Of a DNA stretch of 20,911 bases, positions 1 to 6,138 are shown piece by piece; within the stretch, counting starts at the first letter, position 1, and each line of letters begins with the position of its first letter. Both the position numbers and the translations under genes were made by a program. The notes under the pieces are model-generated. The model had not been told where the DNA came from. It saw nothing but the letters and a program-made list of their open reading frames with translations, and ran no database searches. Source of the DNA: Acidimicrobiaceae bacterium UBA7830 (lineage in GTDB: Bacteria; Actinomycetota; Acidimicrobiia; Acidimicrobiales; Ilumatobacteraceae); NCBI GenBank assembly GCA_002501485.1, contig DLTS01000026.1, forward strand, positions 1 through 20,911, written 5' to 3'.

Positions 1-2
1 AA

Positions 3-419
3 GAAAGTGCTGAGGTTGAAGAAGCACCTATGGAAGAGCACAGCGAAGAGGCACCAATTGAGGACAGCGAAGAGGCACCCGCAGAGGAAGTCAACGATGA
101 TTCGCAAGGAACAGTTGAGTCAGGCAGAGCGTTGAGTTACGAGGCAACAGACAGCGGAGCTGAGCTTCTCATGGCCGCCACTCCTGGTGCCACTGATAAC
201 CAGACCGATCAGAGCTCCACCGAGTTTGCTGCGGTGTCAGCTGGATCCGAGCGCAGTATCGACAACGTCGAAACAGCATCTGTTCAGCCTGGGGCCACTT
301 CCCCTGAAACTCCCTCAGAGCGGGGCTCGTTCGCTTTGATCGCTGGCATCGTACTTGTGCTGCTTGGCGGCGGTGGTTTTGCAGCGGTCGGTTTGGCCGC
401 ATCACGCAAGCGTGTCTGA
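3..419 (+). CDS. C-terminal part of an acidic membrane-anchored surface protein (5' truncated)
   Basis: The frame is open from the first bases of the window to TGA at 417-419, so the start lies upstream. The visible part opens with a Glu-rich stretch of repeated EEAP units (about residues 6-26), continues as a Ser/Thr/Ala/Glu-rich low-complexity stalk, and ends with one hydrophobic helix of about 20 residues (ALIAGIVLVLLGGGGFAAVG) followed by a short basic tail, RKRV. That layout fits a cell-surface or secreted protein held in the membrane by its C-terminus, basic tail inside. The helix-plus-basic-tail resembles a sortase sorting signal, but I see no LPXTG-type motif before it, so simple anchoring is the safer reading. 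The functional domain is outside the window and its role is unknown. A strong hairpin follows the gene. Confidence 0.75.
   Translation, partial: ESAEVEEAPMEEHSEEAPIEDSEEAPAEEVNDDSQGTVESGRALSYEATDSGAELLMAATPGATDNQTDQSSTEFAAVSAGSERSIDNVETASVQPGATSPETPSERGSFALIAGIVLVLLGGGGFAAVGLAASRKRV
18..79 (+). repeat. Short in-frame tandem repeat encoding EEAP units
   Basis: A 15-bp sequence (cagcgaagaggcacc) occurs exactly at 41-55 and 65-79, a 24-bp period equal to eight codons. A degenerate copy of its core (gaagaagcacc) lies at 18-28, 27 bp before the second. The units encode Glu-Glu-Ala-Pro and preserve frame. More copies may lie upstream of the window. Such repeats commonly vary in number by replication slippage. 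Confidence 0.6.
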
Positions 420-468
420 AAGGTTTAACTCAGACTCTTTGAAGTGCAGTCAATAGCTCTCCCAAAAT

Positions 469-498
469 ATGCCCGTCAGGATTCTTCCTGACGGGCAT
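469..498 (+). terminator. Strong hairpin downstream of the surface-protein gene
   Basis: A perfect 12-bp stem (469-480 with 487-498; core gcccgtcagg/cctgacgggc) closes a 6-nt loop, 50 nt after the stop codon at 419. No long T-run follows, only ATTCAGGGTTT, so it would be an actinobacterial-type weak-U terminator or an RNA-stabilising 3' hairpin. It is flanked by two copies of GGTTTAAC (422-429 and 503-510). Confidence 0.7.
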
Positions 499-584
499 TC
501 AGGGTTTAACCGTCTCTCCAAAGTAAGTTCTGTTGCAAACGCAAGCGAGGTATTTCTGGCTCGGTGCAAAGATGTGTTGGAGAG

Positions 585-590
585 TAGAAC
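585..590 (+). promoter_or_regulatory. Possible degenerate -10 element of the first lipoprotein gene
   Basis: TAGAAC ends exactly 6 nt before the ATG at 597, the spacing seen for other candidate leaderless starts here, but its last base is C rather than the expected T. A GGAGAG at 579-584 could act as a ribosome binding site instead, although its 12-nt distance from the ATG is long. Confidence 0.2.
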
Positions 591-596
591 ATTGGC

Positions 597-914
597 ATGA
601 GACTTTCATTTACTGCCATCACCGCCACCCTCCTTATTGCGACGGTAACCGGATGTGGAGGTTCGTCTGAAACATCTCGCGACGATGCAATCGCCGCTCT
701 CTTGGTGTCAGCAACTGAAGAGGGCTTCAACAATGAGAATTTCGTAGCATGTGTCGCAGACAATGTCTACGAATTCCTTGGAACAGAATCATGGTCAGAT
801 GTCGTCGACGCGATGGAAAACGACTCCTTAAGCGACGAGGAGGCCGGAACTATTTCCCTTGAATGCATAGGCACTATGACCGATGAGGAAGTAAGGGAGT
901 TGATGGAACAGTAG
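597..914 (+). CDS. Small Cys-containing lipoprotein, function unknown
   Basis: This 105-aa protein begins with a signal peptide (basic start MRLSF, hydrophobic core) ending in a lipobox, VTGC, at residues 17-20, followed by GGSS. It should be exported, lipidated on Cys20 and held on the outer face of the membrane. The mature part is very acidic and has two further cysteines (in VACVAD near residue 52 and LECIG near 89) that could form one disulfide. I recognise no named domain. It resembles the minus-strand lipoprotein at 4497-4838 in size, acidity and CGG lipobox context. It stands alone, 91 bp before the BetA-like gene on the same strand, which has its own promoter-like sequence. Confidence 0.75.
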   Translation: MRLSFTAITATLLIATVTGCGGSSETSRDDAIAALLVSATEEGFNNENFVACVADNVYEFLGTESWSDVVDAMENDSLSDEEAGTISLECIGTMTDEEVRELMEQ

Positions 915-991
915 GTCCACTTACCTGACTGTGAGACGAGGAGCAGTTGCCCTCACTGACACCCCTTTAGGACGCCATTCTCGAGAGCGGC

Positions 992-997
992 TAAATT
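992..997 (+). promoter_or_regulatory. Candidate -10 element (TAAATT) for near-leaderless transcription of the BetA-like gene
   Basis: TAAATT ends 8 nt before the ATG at 1006, which would place transcription start one or two bases before the start codon. No Shine-Dalgarno sequence is visible in that short interval. The hexamer is inside an 11-nt palindrome, GCTAAATTAGC (990-1000). No good -35 element is seen. Confidence 0.4.
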
Positions 998-1005
998 AGC
1001 GCCGG

Positions 1006-2664
1006 ATGAATGATCGTTATGACTTCGTGATTGTTGGCGGCGGATCGGCAGGATGCGCCCTTGCGAACCGTCTCAGTGCTGACCCCTCAAACCGGGTTCT
1101 CGTCGTCGAAGCAGGGAGGATGGACTGGAAATGGGATGTGTTCATACATATGCCAGCTGCCCTCTCCTATCCAATTGGTAATCGTTTTTATGATTGGAAA
1201 TACCAAACGGAACCCGAAAAATTCATGGGTGGCAGGAGCGTTTACCACGCTCGCGGAAAGGTGCTCGGCGGAAGTTCCAGCATCAATGGGATGATCTTCC
1301 AGAGAGGCAATCCCGCTGACTACGAAAAGTGGGCAACCCAGCCAGGTCTTGAACACTGGGACTTCGCGCATTGTCTCCCATATTTCAAACGGATGGAGAC
1401 CTGCCTCGCCGGGCCAGATGAATGGAGAGGCGACGATGGGCCGCTCGTGCTTGAACGCGGACCCGCCACAAACCCCCTATTTGGCGCATGGTTAGAGGCA
1501 GGACAGCAAGCGGGCTTCCGAGTTACCGATGACGTAAACGGATTTCGTCAAGAAGGATTCGCAGCATTCGACAAAAACGTCTCTCGCGGTCGACGCCTAA
1601 GTGCGGCGCGCGCTTATCTTCACCCAGTTCTAACGCGGCCGAATCTGGACCTTGTCACCCGAGCAAATGTCCACCGGCTCACCTTTGAGGGCAATCGCTG
1701 CATCGGTCTTGAGTTGGAACACCGACGCAAAATTCGTCATGTCACAGCAGGAGAAGTGGTTCTCTCAGCAGGCGCGTTTAACTCTCCTCAATTACTACAA
1801 CTATCAGGAATTGGTGACCCTGAACATCTGGCGTCACTCGACATACCGGTGGTTAGCGCGCTTCCCGGCGTTGGAGAAAATCTCCAAGACCACCTCGAGG
1901 TCTACATTCAGTACGCCTGCAAAGAGCCAGTCTCGATGCAGCCACACCTGGCAAAGTGGAGAGCTCCTTGGATCGGTTTGCAGTGGCTTGCCCGCAAAGG
2001 TCCGGCAGCAACAAACCACTTTGAAGCGGGAGCCTTCATCAAGTCGAACCCAAGCGAGCCGTACCCAAATTTGATGTATCACTTTTTGCCGTTGGCGATT
2101 CGCTACGACGGTTCCACATCGAAAGGTGACATGCCGACAGGTCACGGGTACCAAGTTCATGTGGGGCCGATGTACTCAGATTCCAAAGGAACGGTTCGAA
2201 TCACCTCGCGGAACCCCAAGGACAAACCAGCCATTCGGTTTAACTATCTATCTACTGAGCGTGACCGGCGTGAATGGATCGAGACCATTCGGCTCACGAG
2301 GTCGATATTGAATCAAGAGGCGTTCGCTCCGTTTAACGGCGGTGAAATTTCCCCGGGTGACCGGGTGCAAACTGACGAGGAGATTATGGATTGGGTGGCG
2401 CGTGATGCAGAGACGGCGCTCCACCCGGCGGGCACAGCAAAAATGGGGCGAGACGACATGGCGGTCATCGACCCATCATCAATGGGTGTTTACGGCACAG
2501 AAGGTCTTCGCGTCGTTGACGCCTCCGTGCTGCCGATCATTACGAACGGCAACATCTATGCGCCAACGATGATGGTGGCAGAGCGGGCGAGCGATCTCAT
2601 TCTTGGCAACGAGCTCCTCCCAGCGTTAGACAGCACACCATTCCTTTCGAGTGACAACGCGTGA
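1006..2664 (+). CDS. betA: Choline dehydrogenase-like GMC flavoprotein oxidoreductase
   Basis: This 552-aa protein matches the full length of bacterial BetA. It has the N-terminal FAD-binding motif VIVGGGSAG (about residues 8-16) with an acidic VVEAG end of strand 2, the GMC signature GKVLGGSSSING (about 84-95), LPGVGENLQDHLE in the middle, and the C-terminal block with catalytic His473 (HPAGTAKMG) and Asn516 (NGNIYAPT). BetA oxidises choline to betaine aldehyde and on to glycine betaine, giving osmoprotection or feeding choline catabolism. Similarity to E. coli BetA as I remember it is extensive across the protein, but the usual HPCGTCKMG reads HPAGTAKMG and no betB, betI or transporter is adjacent. 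Another primary alcohol as substrate remains possible. It is convergent with the downstream glycosidase gene. Confidence 0.85.
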   Translation: MNDRYDFVIVGGGSAGCALANRLSADPSNRVLVVEAGRMDWKWDVFIHMPAALSYPIGNRFYDWKYQTEPEKFMGGRSVYHARGKVLGGSSSINGMIFQRGNPADYEKWATQPGLEHWDFAHCLPYFKRMETCLAGPDEWRGDDGPLVLERGPATNPLFGAWLEAGQQAGFRVTDDVNGFRQEGFAAFDKNVSRGRRLSAARAYLHPVLTRPNLDLVTRANVHRLTFEGNRCIGLELEHRRKIRHVTAGEVVLSAGAFNSPQLLQLSGIGDPEHLASLDIPVVSALPGVGENLQDHLEVYIQYACKEPVSMQPHLAKWRAPWIGLQWLARKGPAATNHFEAGAFIKSNPSEPYPNLMYHFLPLAIRYDGSTSKGDMPTGHGYQVHVGPMYSDSKGTVRITSRNPKDKPAIRFNYLSTERDRREWIETIRLTRSILNQEAFAPFNGGEISPGDRVQTDEEIMDWVARDAETALHPAGTAKMGRDDMAVIDPSSMGVYGTEGLRVVDASVLPIITNGNIYAPTMMVAERASDLILGNELLPALDSTPFLSSDNA

Positions 2665-2680
2665 CGACCGTTCCACATGT

Positions 2681-2729
2681 AGGTCGTACTGAGACCGCTG
2701 GTCGATTGATTGCTCTAGATTGACGACCT
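2681..2729. terminator. Weak inverted repeat in a convergent gap
   Basis: The 90-bp gap between the BetA-like gene and the oppositely oriented glycosidase holds a 7-bp inverted repeat (aggtcgt at 2681-2687, acgacct at 2723-2729) with a long 35-nt loop. It might end transcription in either direction, but the long loop makes this doubtful. Confidence 0.2.
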
Positions 2730-2754
2730 TCAGGAAAAGACTGCTCGCTGACGT

Positions 2755-3945
2755 CTACGGCGACAAGATGTCTGGTGGGCCCGACGCAAGTTCTTGAAAT
2801 CTGTTTGCCACCGGACGGGCAATCCGCTTGCTGTCGAATAGTCCAACCTCGGTGACCGATCCGGAGGGTTCGACAAGAGCGGTTTGCCAGTCAAATTGGT
2901 CACCGCGGCTGTACCAACACATTCCTCGCACTGGCCGCCCATTTAAACGGAGTCGACCAAGTGCCGACGAAAATTCTTCAAGCCAAGGAATTTGTTGGTC
3001 GACGGGAAGCGTCAAATTTGATGTTTCAGCAATCCAGAACGGCTGGTCGTAGCGATCATGCCAGCGTTCGATCTCTTCCTCAGCAAGTCGAATGAGTTGT
3101 CGGGGTGACCAATTGGGGCGCTCACCACCGATTGCATTCACTGAGATCGGATAGACATCGAGCCCGGCCACGAGTCTGTCCGATCTAGAAAGGCTTCGAA
3201 TTCGGTCGAGTTGCCGGGTATCGACCATGTCAAAGTATTCGGCAATCCCAGGCTCAACGCCGAAATGAAGATCCCACACGAGCCATCCAAGTGCTCTTTC
3301 TCGGGCGGTCTCCGCAACGACGTCTGGGGTGTCGCTTACCGCTACCGGAATATCAAATCCTTCAGAGCTGATCCAGAGTCCGTTACGGTCGTTTCGAATA
3401 AGGTCAACTGCTTCAAGATTGGCCTGCACGACATTTGCTAAAGCTTGGGCATGGCCCTCGGCCGATGCCACCATGTCATTCCACATTCCGTAACGGGCTG
3501 AAAATCGTGCAGTGATGCCGGGCTCGTTGATCGGGGTGAACCACTTCGGCGAGTCATAGCGTTCGAGGAAGGCGAGAACATAGGAAACGAATCCGTCGAC
3601 CCAATCAGACTCAATGAACCCGGAGTAGTGATCTGGTAACCCAAAATGTAATAGCTCAATAATGGGCTCCAGCCCTGCGTTGTCGCACGCGCTGAAGGCT
3701 CGATCCCAACGAGACCAGTCATACACCCCTGGTCTTGGCTCCGCCAGTCTCCAAGGAGTTCCATATCGAACGATGCTTACGCCAAGACCAGCGATTGCGG
3801 CGAGATCTTCTTCCATATTCTGGTCGTGACCAGATTGAGCGAACTGGTCCTGCCTGAAACGCTCGCCTCGGCGCATGACAATTGGGTCAGACCCTTCCTC
3901 GCCAATCGACCATACAAAGTCGGGGAAATCAGCGAATTTGGCCAC
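2755..3945 (-). CDS. Family 1-like glycoside hydrolase (beta-glycosidase type, clan GH-A)
   Basis: This 396-aa protein reads as a TIM-barrel retaining glycosidase. SIVRYGTPWRLAEP (about residues 57-70) is the barrel strand 2 region, TPINEPG carries the predicted acid/base Glu141, GLDVYPISVN (about 261-270) corresponds to the GH1 Tyr-containing strand, and WIAETSN carries the predicted nucleophile Glu307. There is no signal peptide, so it should work in the cytoplasm on imported oligosaccharides or glycosides. It is shorter than classic GH1 enzymes (about 450 aa) and clearly divergent, so sugar specificity cannot be given. The start is a GTG with no Shine-Dalgarno but a TACTCT hexamer ending 6 nt upstream, suggesting a leaderless mRNA. 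It diverges from the unknown gene at 4071; no transporter or regulator of sugar use is nearby. Confidence 0.75.
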   Translation of the reverse strand: MAKFADFPDFVWSIGEEGSDPIVMRRGERFRQDQFAQSGHDQNMEEDLAAIAGLGVSIVRYGTPWRLAEPRPGVYDWSRWDRAFSACDNAGLEPIIELLHFGLPDHYSGFIESDWVDGFVSYVLAFLERYDSPKWFTPINEPGITARFSARYGMWNDMVASAEGHAQALANVVQANLEAVDLIRNDRNGLWISSEGFDIPVAVSDTPDVVAETARERALGWLVWDLHFGVEPGIAEYFDMVDTRQLDRIRSLSRSDRLVAGLDVYPISVNAIGGERPNWSPRQLIRLAEEEIERWHDRYDQPFWIAETSNLTLPVDQQIPWLEEFSSALGRLRLNGRPVRGMCWYSRGDQFDWQTALVEPSGSVTEVGLFDSKRIARPVANRFQELASGPPDILSP

Positions 3946-3951
3946 AAGTGA

Positions 3952-3957
3952 AGAGTA
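3952..3957 (-). promoter_or_regulatory. Candidate -10 element (TACTCT) for a leaderless glycosidase mRNA
   Basis: On the minus strand TACTCT ends exactly 6 nt before the GTG start at 3945, so transcription would begin at or next to the start codon. The frame stays open further upstream with no usable start codon, and no ribosome binding site is present, which favours this start. Confidence 0.4.
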
Positions 3958-4044
3958 ATGATCTGCTGAGGTCGGGAGACGCCCGTAAGTCGTCTGACCA
4001 GCACACCTTGCAACGTTTTGAGGAGGAGCACGAATAGCACTGGC

Positions 4045-4050
4045 TATTGT
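4045..4050 (+). promoter_or_regulatory. Possible -10 element (TATTGT) upstream of the 136-aa gene
   Basis: TATTGT lies 20 nt before the ATG at 4071 and would give a leader of roughly 14 nt. The leader contains only a weak CAGG ribosome-binding match. No convincing -35 element is seen. Confidence 0.25.
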
Positions 4051-4070
4051 TTCACCAGTACAACAGGTTG

Positions 4071-4481
4071 ATGCCTAGTGCTTGGCCAGAACCTCCGTTA
4101 CTGATTGCGCAAGAGGTCGGTCACACCATTGGGGACGACGGCACTGCGCTTCCAACGGTGGTGATTGACGTCTCAGAACACCCTGAGATTGCAGATCTTC
4201 CGCGGGTACATGCGATCGATGGAATTGGAGACGTAGCAACCGCTGCGGTGAAAACTGGTGATGCAGTAGTGCTTGGAGTGCGACTCTCTCGACCGGTAAC
4301 GGCAGCGTTTGCAGTCGTGTTCGATCTCAGACTGCACGAAGAGTTTTTGCTCGACGTCGCTGTCGCTCAAACCCTTACGTTTGCCACAACCATCCCCGAA
4401 CGCGCAAAGGATGACTATCCCTTGTGGCTAGCCGTCGACATCAATGAGGAGGCGTTACGGGCGGTGATCACTGGTTCGTAG
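4071..4481 (+). CDS. Uncharacterised 136-aa protein
   Basis: I do not recognise a family. The ATG at 4071 is preferred over an in-frame TTG at 4047 because it follows a weak CAGG ribosome-binding match. The sequence is a balanced, soluble-looking mix of beta-prone segments (TALPTVVIDVSE, AVVLGVRLS, AAFAVVFDLRL, LLDVAVAQTLTFATT) and ends in PLWLAVDINEEALRAVI. There is no signal peptide or membrane segment and no cysteine, so metal or disulfide chemistry is unlikely. It diverges from the glycosidase gene and is convergent with the second lipoprotein, so it is probably its own transcription unit. Amino-acid composition supports a real gene rather than a shadow frame. Confidence 0.6.
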   Translation: MPSAWPEPPLLIAQEVGHTIGDDGTALPTVVIDVSEHPEIADLPRVHAIDGIGDVATAAVKTGDAVVLGVRLSRPVTAAFAVVFDLRLHEEFLLDVAVAQTLTFATTIPERAKDDYPLWLAVDINEEALRAVITGS

Positions 4482-4496
4482 CGCAACCCGGAAAGG

Positions 4497-4838
4497 TTAG
4501 AGAGATAGGAACACGCTCTCGGCACACGTCTCGATGATGGCATTTATCTCGGCCGGCATCGCTCCGCCAGCAGATATGTCGGCGTCCATTTCCTCGAAGT
4601 CCTCAACGGCGAGGATCGAGGTGATTTCTGACCAGGTGCATTCGCAGTAATCGGTGGCTACGTCGCTGGCGGTGTCGGAATCGATATCGATTTCGTTCAG
4701 AAGACTGGCCTCTGCCTCTTCGATGCAGGACTCAAGATATTCGGCCTCCATCTCAGACGTGTAGGTATCGGAACCTCCACCACATGCAACGAAAAGAATG
4801 GCTACCGGAAGGACTTTAAGGAGATGTCTTAAATTCAT
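4497..4838 (-). CDS. Small acidic Cys-rich lipoprotein, function unknown
   Basis: The frame is open further upstream, but the ATG at 4838 gives a proper signal peptide: MNLRHLLK, a hydrophobic core, then the lipobox FVAC and GGGS. The 113-aa product should be a lipid-anchored surface protein. The mature region has cysteines in ESCIEEAEA, DYCECTW and IETCAES, a C...CxC...C layout able to form two disulfides. Similar short exported proteins with a YCxC centre occur in many bacteria, without known function as far as I recall. The overall plan matches the lipoprotein at 597-914, suggesting related families. It is convergent with the 136-aa gene, only 15 bp away. Confidence 0.7.
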   Translation of the reverse strand: MNLRHLLKVLPVAILFVACGGGSDTYTSEMEAEYLESCIEEAEASLLNEIDIDSDTASDVATDYCECTWSEITSILAVEDFEEMDADISAGGAMPAEINAIIETCAESVFLSL

Positions 4839-5246
4839 TGGACCATAATTGCACCCCAGCCACAAGCGATTGTGGATGACTCCCAACGGTCGATCGAGTC
4901 GTTCTGCCGGCCTCCTGTCTCGCAATGCTTAGGGACAACCCAAACGCAAAAGATCTTGCGTCGAATTGCTTACTGCGTAACCGGTTCTTTGCGAACGTGT
5001 GCTCGACGGCAGAGATACGCCGGTCGCTCGAAACCTCATCGAAATCGGATACTCGATTGCAAACAAGCGCAGGTCGGAGGCCATTGGCACCATCGGCTGG
5101 TTCTGCACTGAGTGAACATGCCGGATGACGGCAGGCGACATTCTGTCGTACCGGGACACAACCAACTTAAGAATTTCCGGATCAGATCTCATGCGCCCGG
5201 TACTCGAGCTCGCACTTTTCGGCAACATCAGTCGTCGAGATTAAGG
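4839..5246. other. Gene-poor 408-bp stretch with possible decayed coding sequence
   Basis: No convincing intact gene is present. On the plus strand, one frame reads as plausible protein from 4987 (CERVLDGRDTPVARNLIEIG onwards) to an in-frame TGA at 5113-5115. The same frame continues from ATG 5125 to TAA 5242-5244 (39 codons, starting MTAGDILSYRD). Just upstream, a different frame starting at ATG 4925 reads MLRDNPNAKDLASN. This could be one gene broken by a frameshift and a nonsense change, or chance. The opposite strand has a 99-codon open frame (4929-5228) whose composition looks non-coding. Confidence 0.3.
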
Positions 5247-5627
5247 TCAACGAAGCCGGAGTCTTATCGGGCCCTTCGCAGTTGAGGGGTCAACAACGAT
5301 TCCCTTCTGCACGATGTCAATTGCGCCGGTGGCAACAAGGCGCCGCGCAGCGCAGCGCGAGTCCTCAATAAGATCACTCCACTGCTCAGGCCGAACTGCA
5401 CGTGCCGCTTCACTTGGGCAGATCGTCGTTCGAGGTCGTTGCTGCAGTAAATGAATGATCATGGCTTCGAGAGACCGGTCGAGCTCGGTGAGGCCACGTT
5501 GACGACAAGCAGTCGAACACCACTTCACCCCGTCCCAGTTGCGTTCCCATTTTTTGCGCCACTTAATTTCGCGTCCACATCGGGCGCAACATTTCAGATC
5601 GTGCGCAGATGTGGACGAGCGGGCCAT
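5247..5627 (-). CDS. DUF2256-DUF3253 fusion protein
   Basis: The start at 5627 (MARSSTSAHD) replaces a longer GTG-type extension because the DUF2256 domain begins just after it and a TAGCCT hexamer sits 8 nt upstream. Residues about 11-45 are the small zinc-finger-like DUF2256 (CARCGR, then WRKKWERNWDGVKWCS, then C), with Cys14, Cys17, Cys37 and Cys41 as probable metal ligands. Residues about 50-126 match DUF3253: TICPSEAAR, EQWSDL, AARRLVATGAI, VQKG, AKGPIRLRL, probably a winged-helix-like fold. Both domains are usually encoded separately, and I recall the fused form in some bacteria. Nucleic-acid binding is a guess from zinc-finger and helix character; no function is established to my knowledge. 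It diverges from the membrane-protein gene at 5669 with 41 bp between. Confidence 0.8.
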   Translation of the reverse strand: MARSSTSAHDLKCCARCGREIKWRKKWERNWDGVKWCSTACRQRGLTELDRSLEAMIIHLLQQRPRTTICPSEAARAVRPEQWSDLIEDSRCAARRLVATGAIDIVQKGIVVDPSTAKGPIRLRLR

Positions 5628-5635
5628 GTTCGGGC

Positions 5636-5641
5636 AGGCTA
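5636..5641 (-). promoter_or_regulatory. Candidate -10 element (TAGCCT) for the DUF2256-DUF3253 gene
   Basis: On the minus strand TAGCCT ends 8 nt before the ATG at 5627, the same spacing as in front of the BetA-like gene, implying a leader of about two bases. No Shine-Dalgarno sequence is present. It also lies in the short divergent promoter region shared with the gene at 5669. Confidence 0.35.
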
Positions 5642-5668
5642 AAACGTGATGAAGAATTGTGCGCAACT

Positions 5669-6109
5669 GTGATCATCTCCACCGTCCACCTCATTGCGGC
5701 CGCCATGATGACCGGTGTGATTTGGTTTACCCAGATCGTGCACTATCCACTGTTCGCCCGAATCCCATACGAGGTATCGCCCACTCACGCCGAAGAGAAC
5801 CAGCGACGTACCTCATATGTCGTGGGCTTACCGATGCTGGTGGAAGGTCTGACCGCAATTGCGCTGTTTGCAAGCCCGCCTGATGGAGTGTCGCAGTGGC
5901 TGCCATTCGCCGGGGGAGTGCTCCTCGCCGTTGTATTGCTGAGCACGGTTGCGTTACAGGTTCCACGCCATGCTGAACTTGCGAACCCCTTAGGCCAAGA
6001 CGAGATCTACTCCGTCGTCAAGCGTTTGGTGGTATCGAACTGGATTCGAACCATCGGTTGGAGCACCCGAACGTTGATTGCTGCGGTCATTGTCACTCAG
6101 GCCGTTTAA
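5669..6109 (+). CDS. Small four-helix integral membrane protein, uncharacterised
   Basis: The most sensible start is GTG at 5669, which begins right at the first membrane helix and clears the divergent gene; the frame also has earlier starts, from 5609, that would overlap the opposite gene. The 146-aa product has about four hydrophobic segments: residues 1-22, about 50-68, 76-98 and 126-145. Conserved-looking polar and aromatic features sit by helix 1 (TGVIWFTQIVHYPLFARI) and the loop after it (HAEENQRRTSYVVGLPMLVEG). I know homologous-looking proteins only as hypothetical membrane proteins. There is no transporter or enzyme signature. It is convergent with the amidase gene, 29 bp away. Confidence 0.65.
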   Translation: MIISTVHLIAAAMMTGVIWFTQIVHYPLFARIPYEVSPTHAEENQRRTSYVVGLPMLVEGLTAIALFASPPDGVSQWLPFAGGVLLAVVLLSTVALQVPRHAELANPLGQDEIYSVVKRLVVSNWIRTIGWSTRTLIAAVIVTQAV

Positions 6110-6110
6110 C

Positions 6111-6136
6111 GAAGCCAGCGATGCCGGCGCTTCTTT
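6111..6136 (+). terminator. Weak terminator-like hairpin after the membrane-protein gene
   Basis: GAAGC (6111-6115) pairs with GCTTC (6129-6133) across a GC-rich loop and is followed by TTT. It begins immediately after the stop codon, in the short convergent gap, so it could end the plus-strand transcript. The stem is short. Confidence 0.3.
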
Positions 6137-6138
6137 AA

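Noticed and set aside
300..419. Sortase sorting signal at the end of the first gene
   Set aside because: The hydrophobic helix and basic tail fit, but no LPXTG-like pentapeptide precedes the helix, so only a membrane anchor is claimed.
4929..5228. 99-codon minus-strand open frame in the gene-poor gap
   Set aside because: It is Ser/Arg-rich without recognisable pattern, has no ribosome binding site, and competes with plus-strand fragments that look more protein-like.
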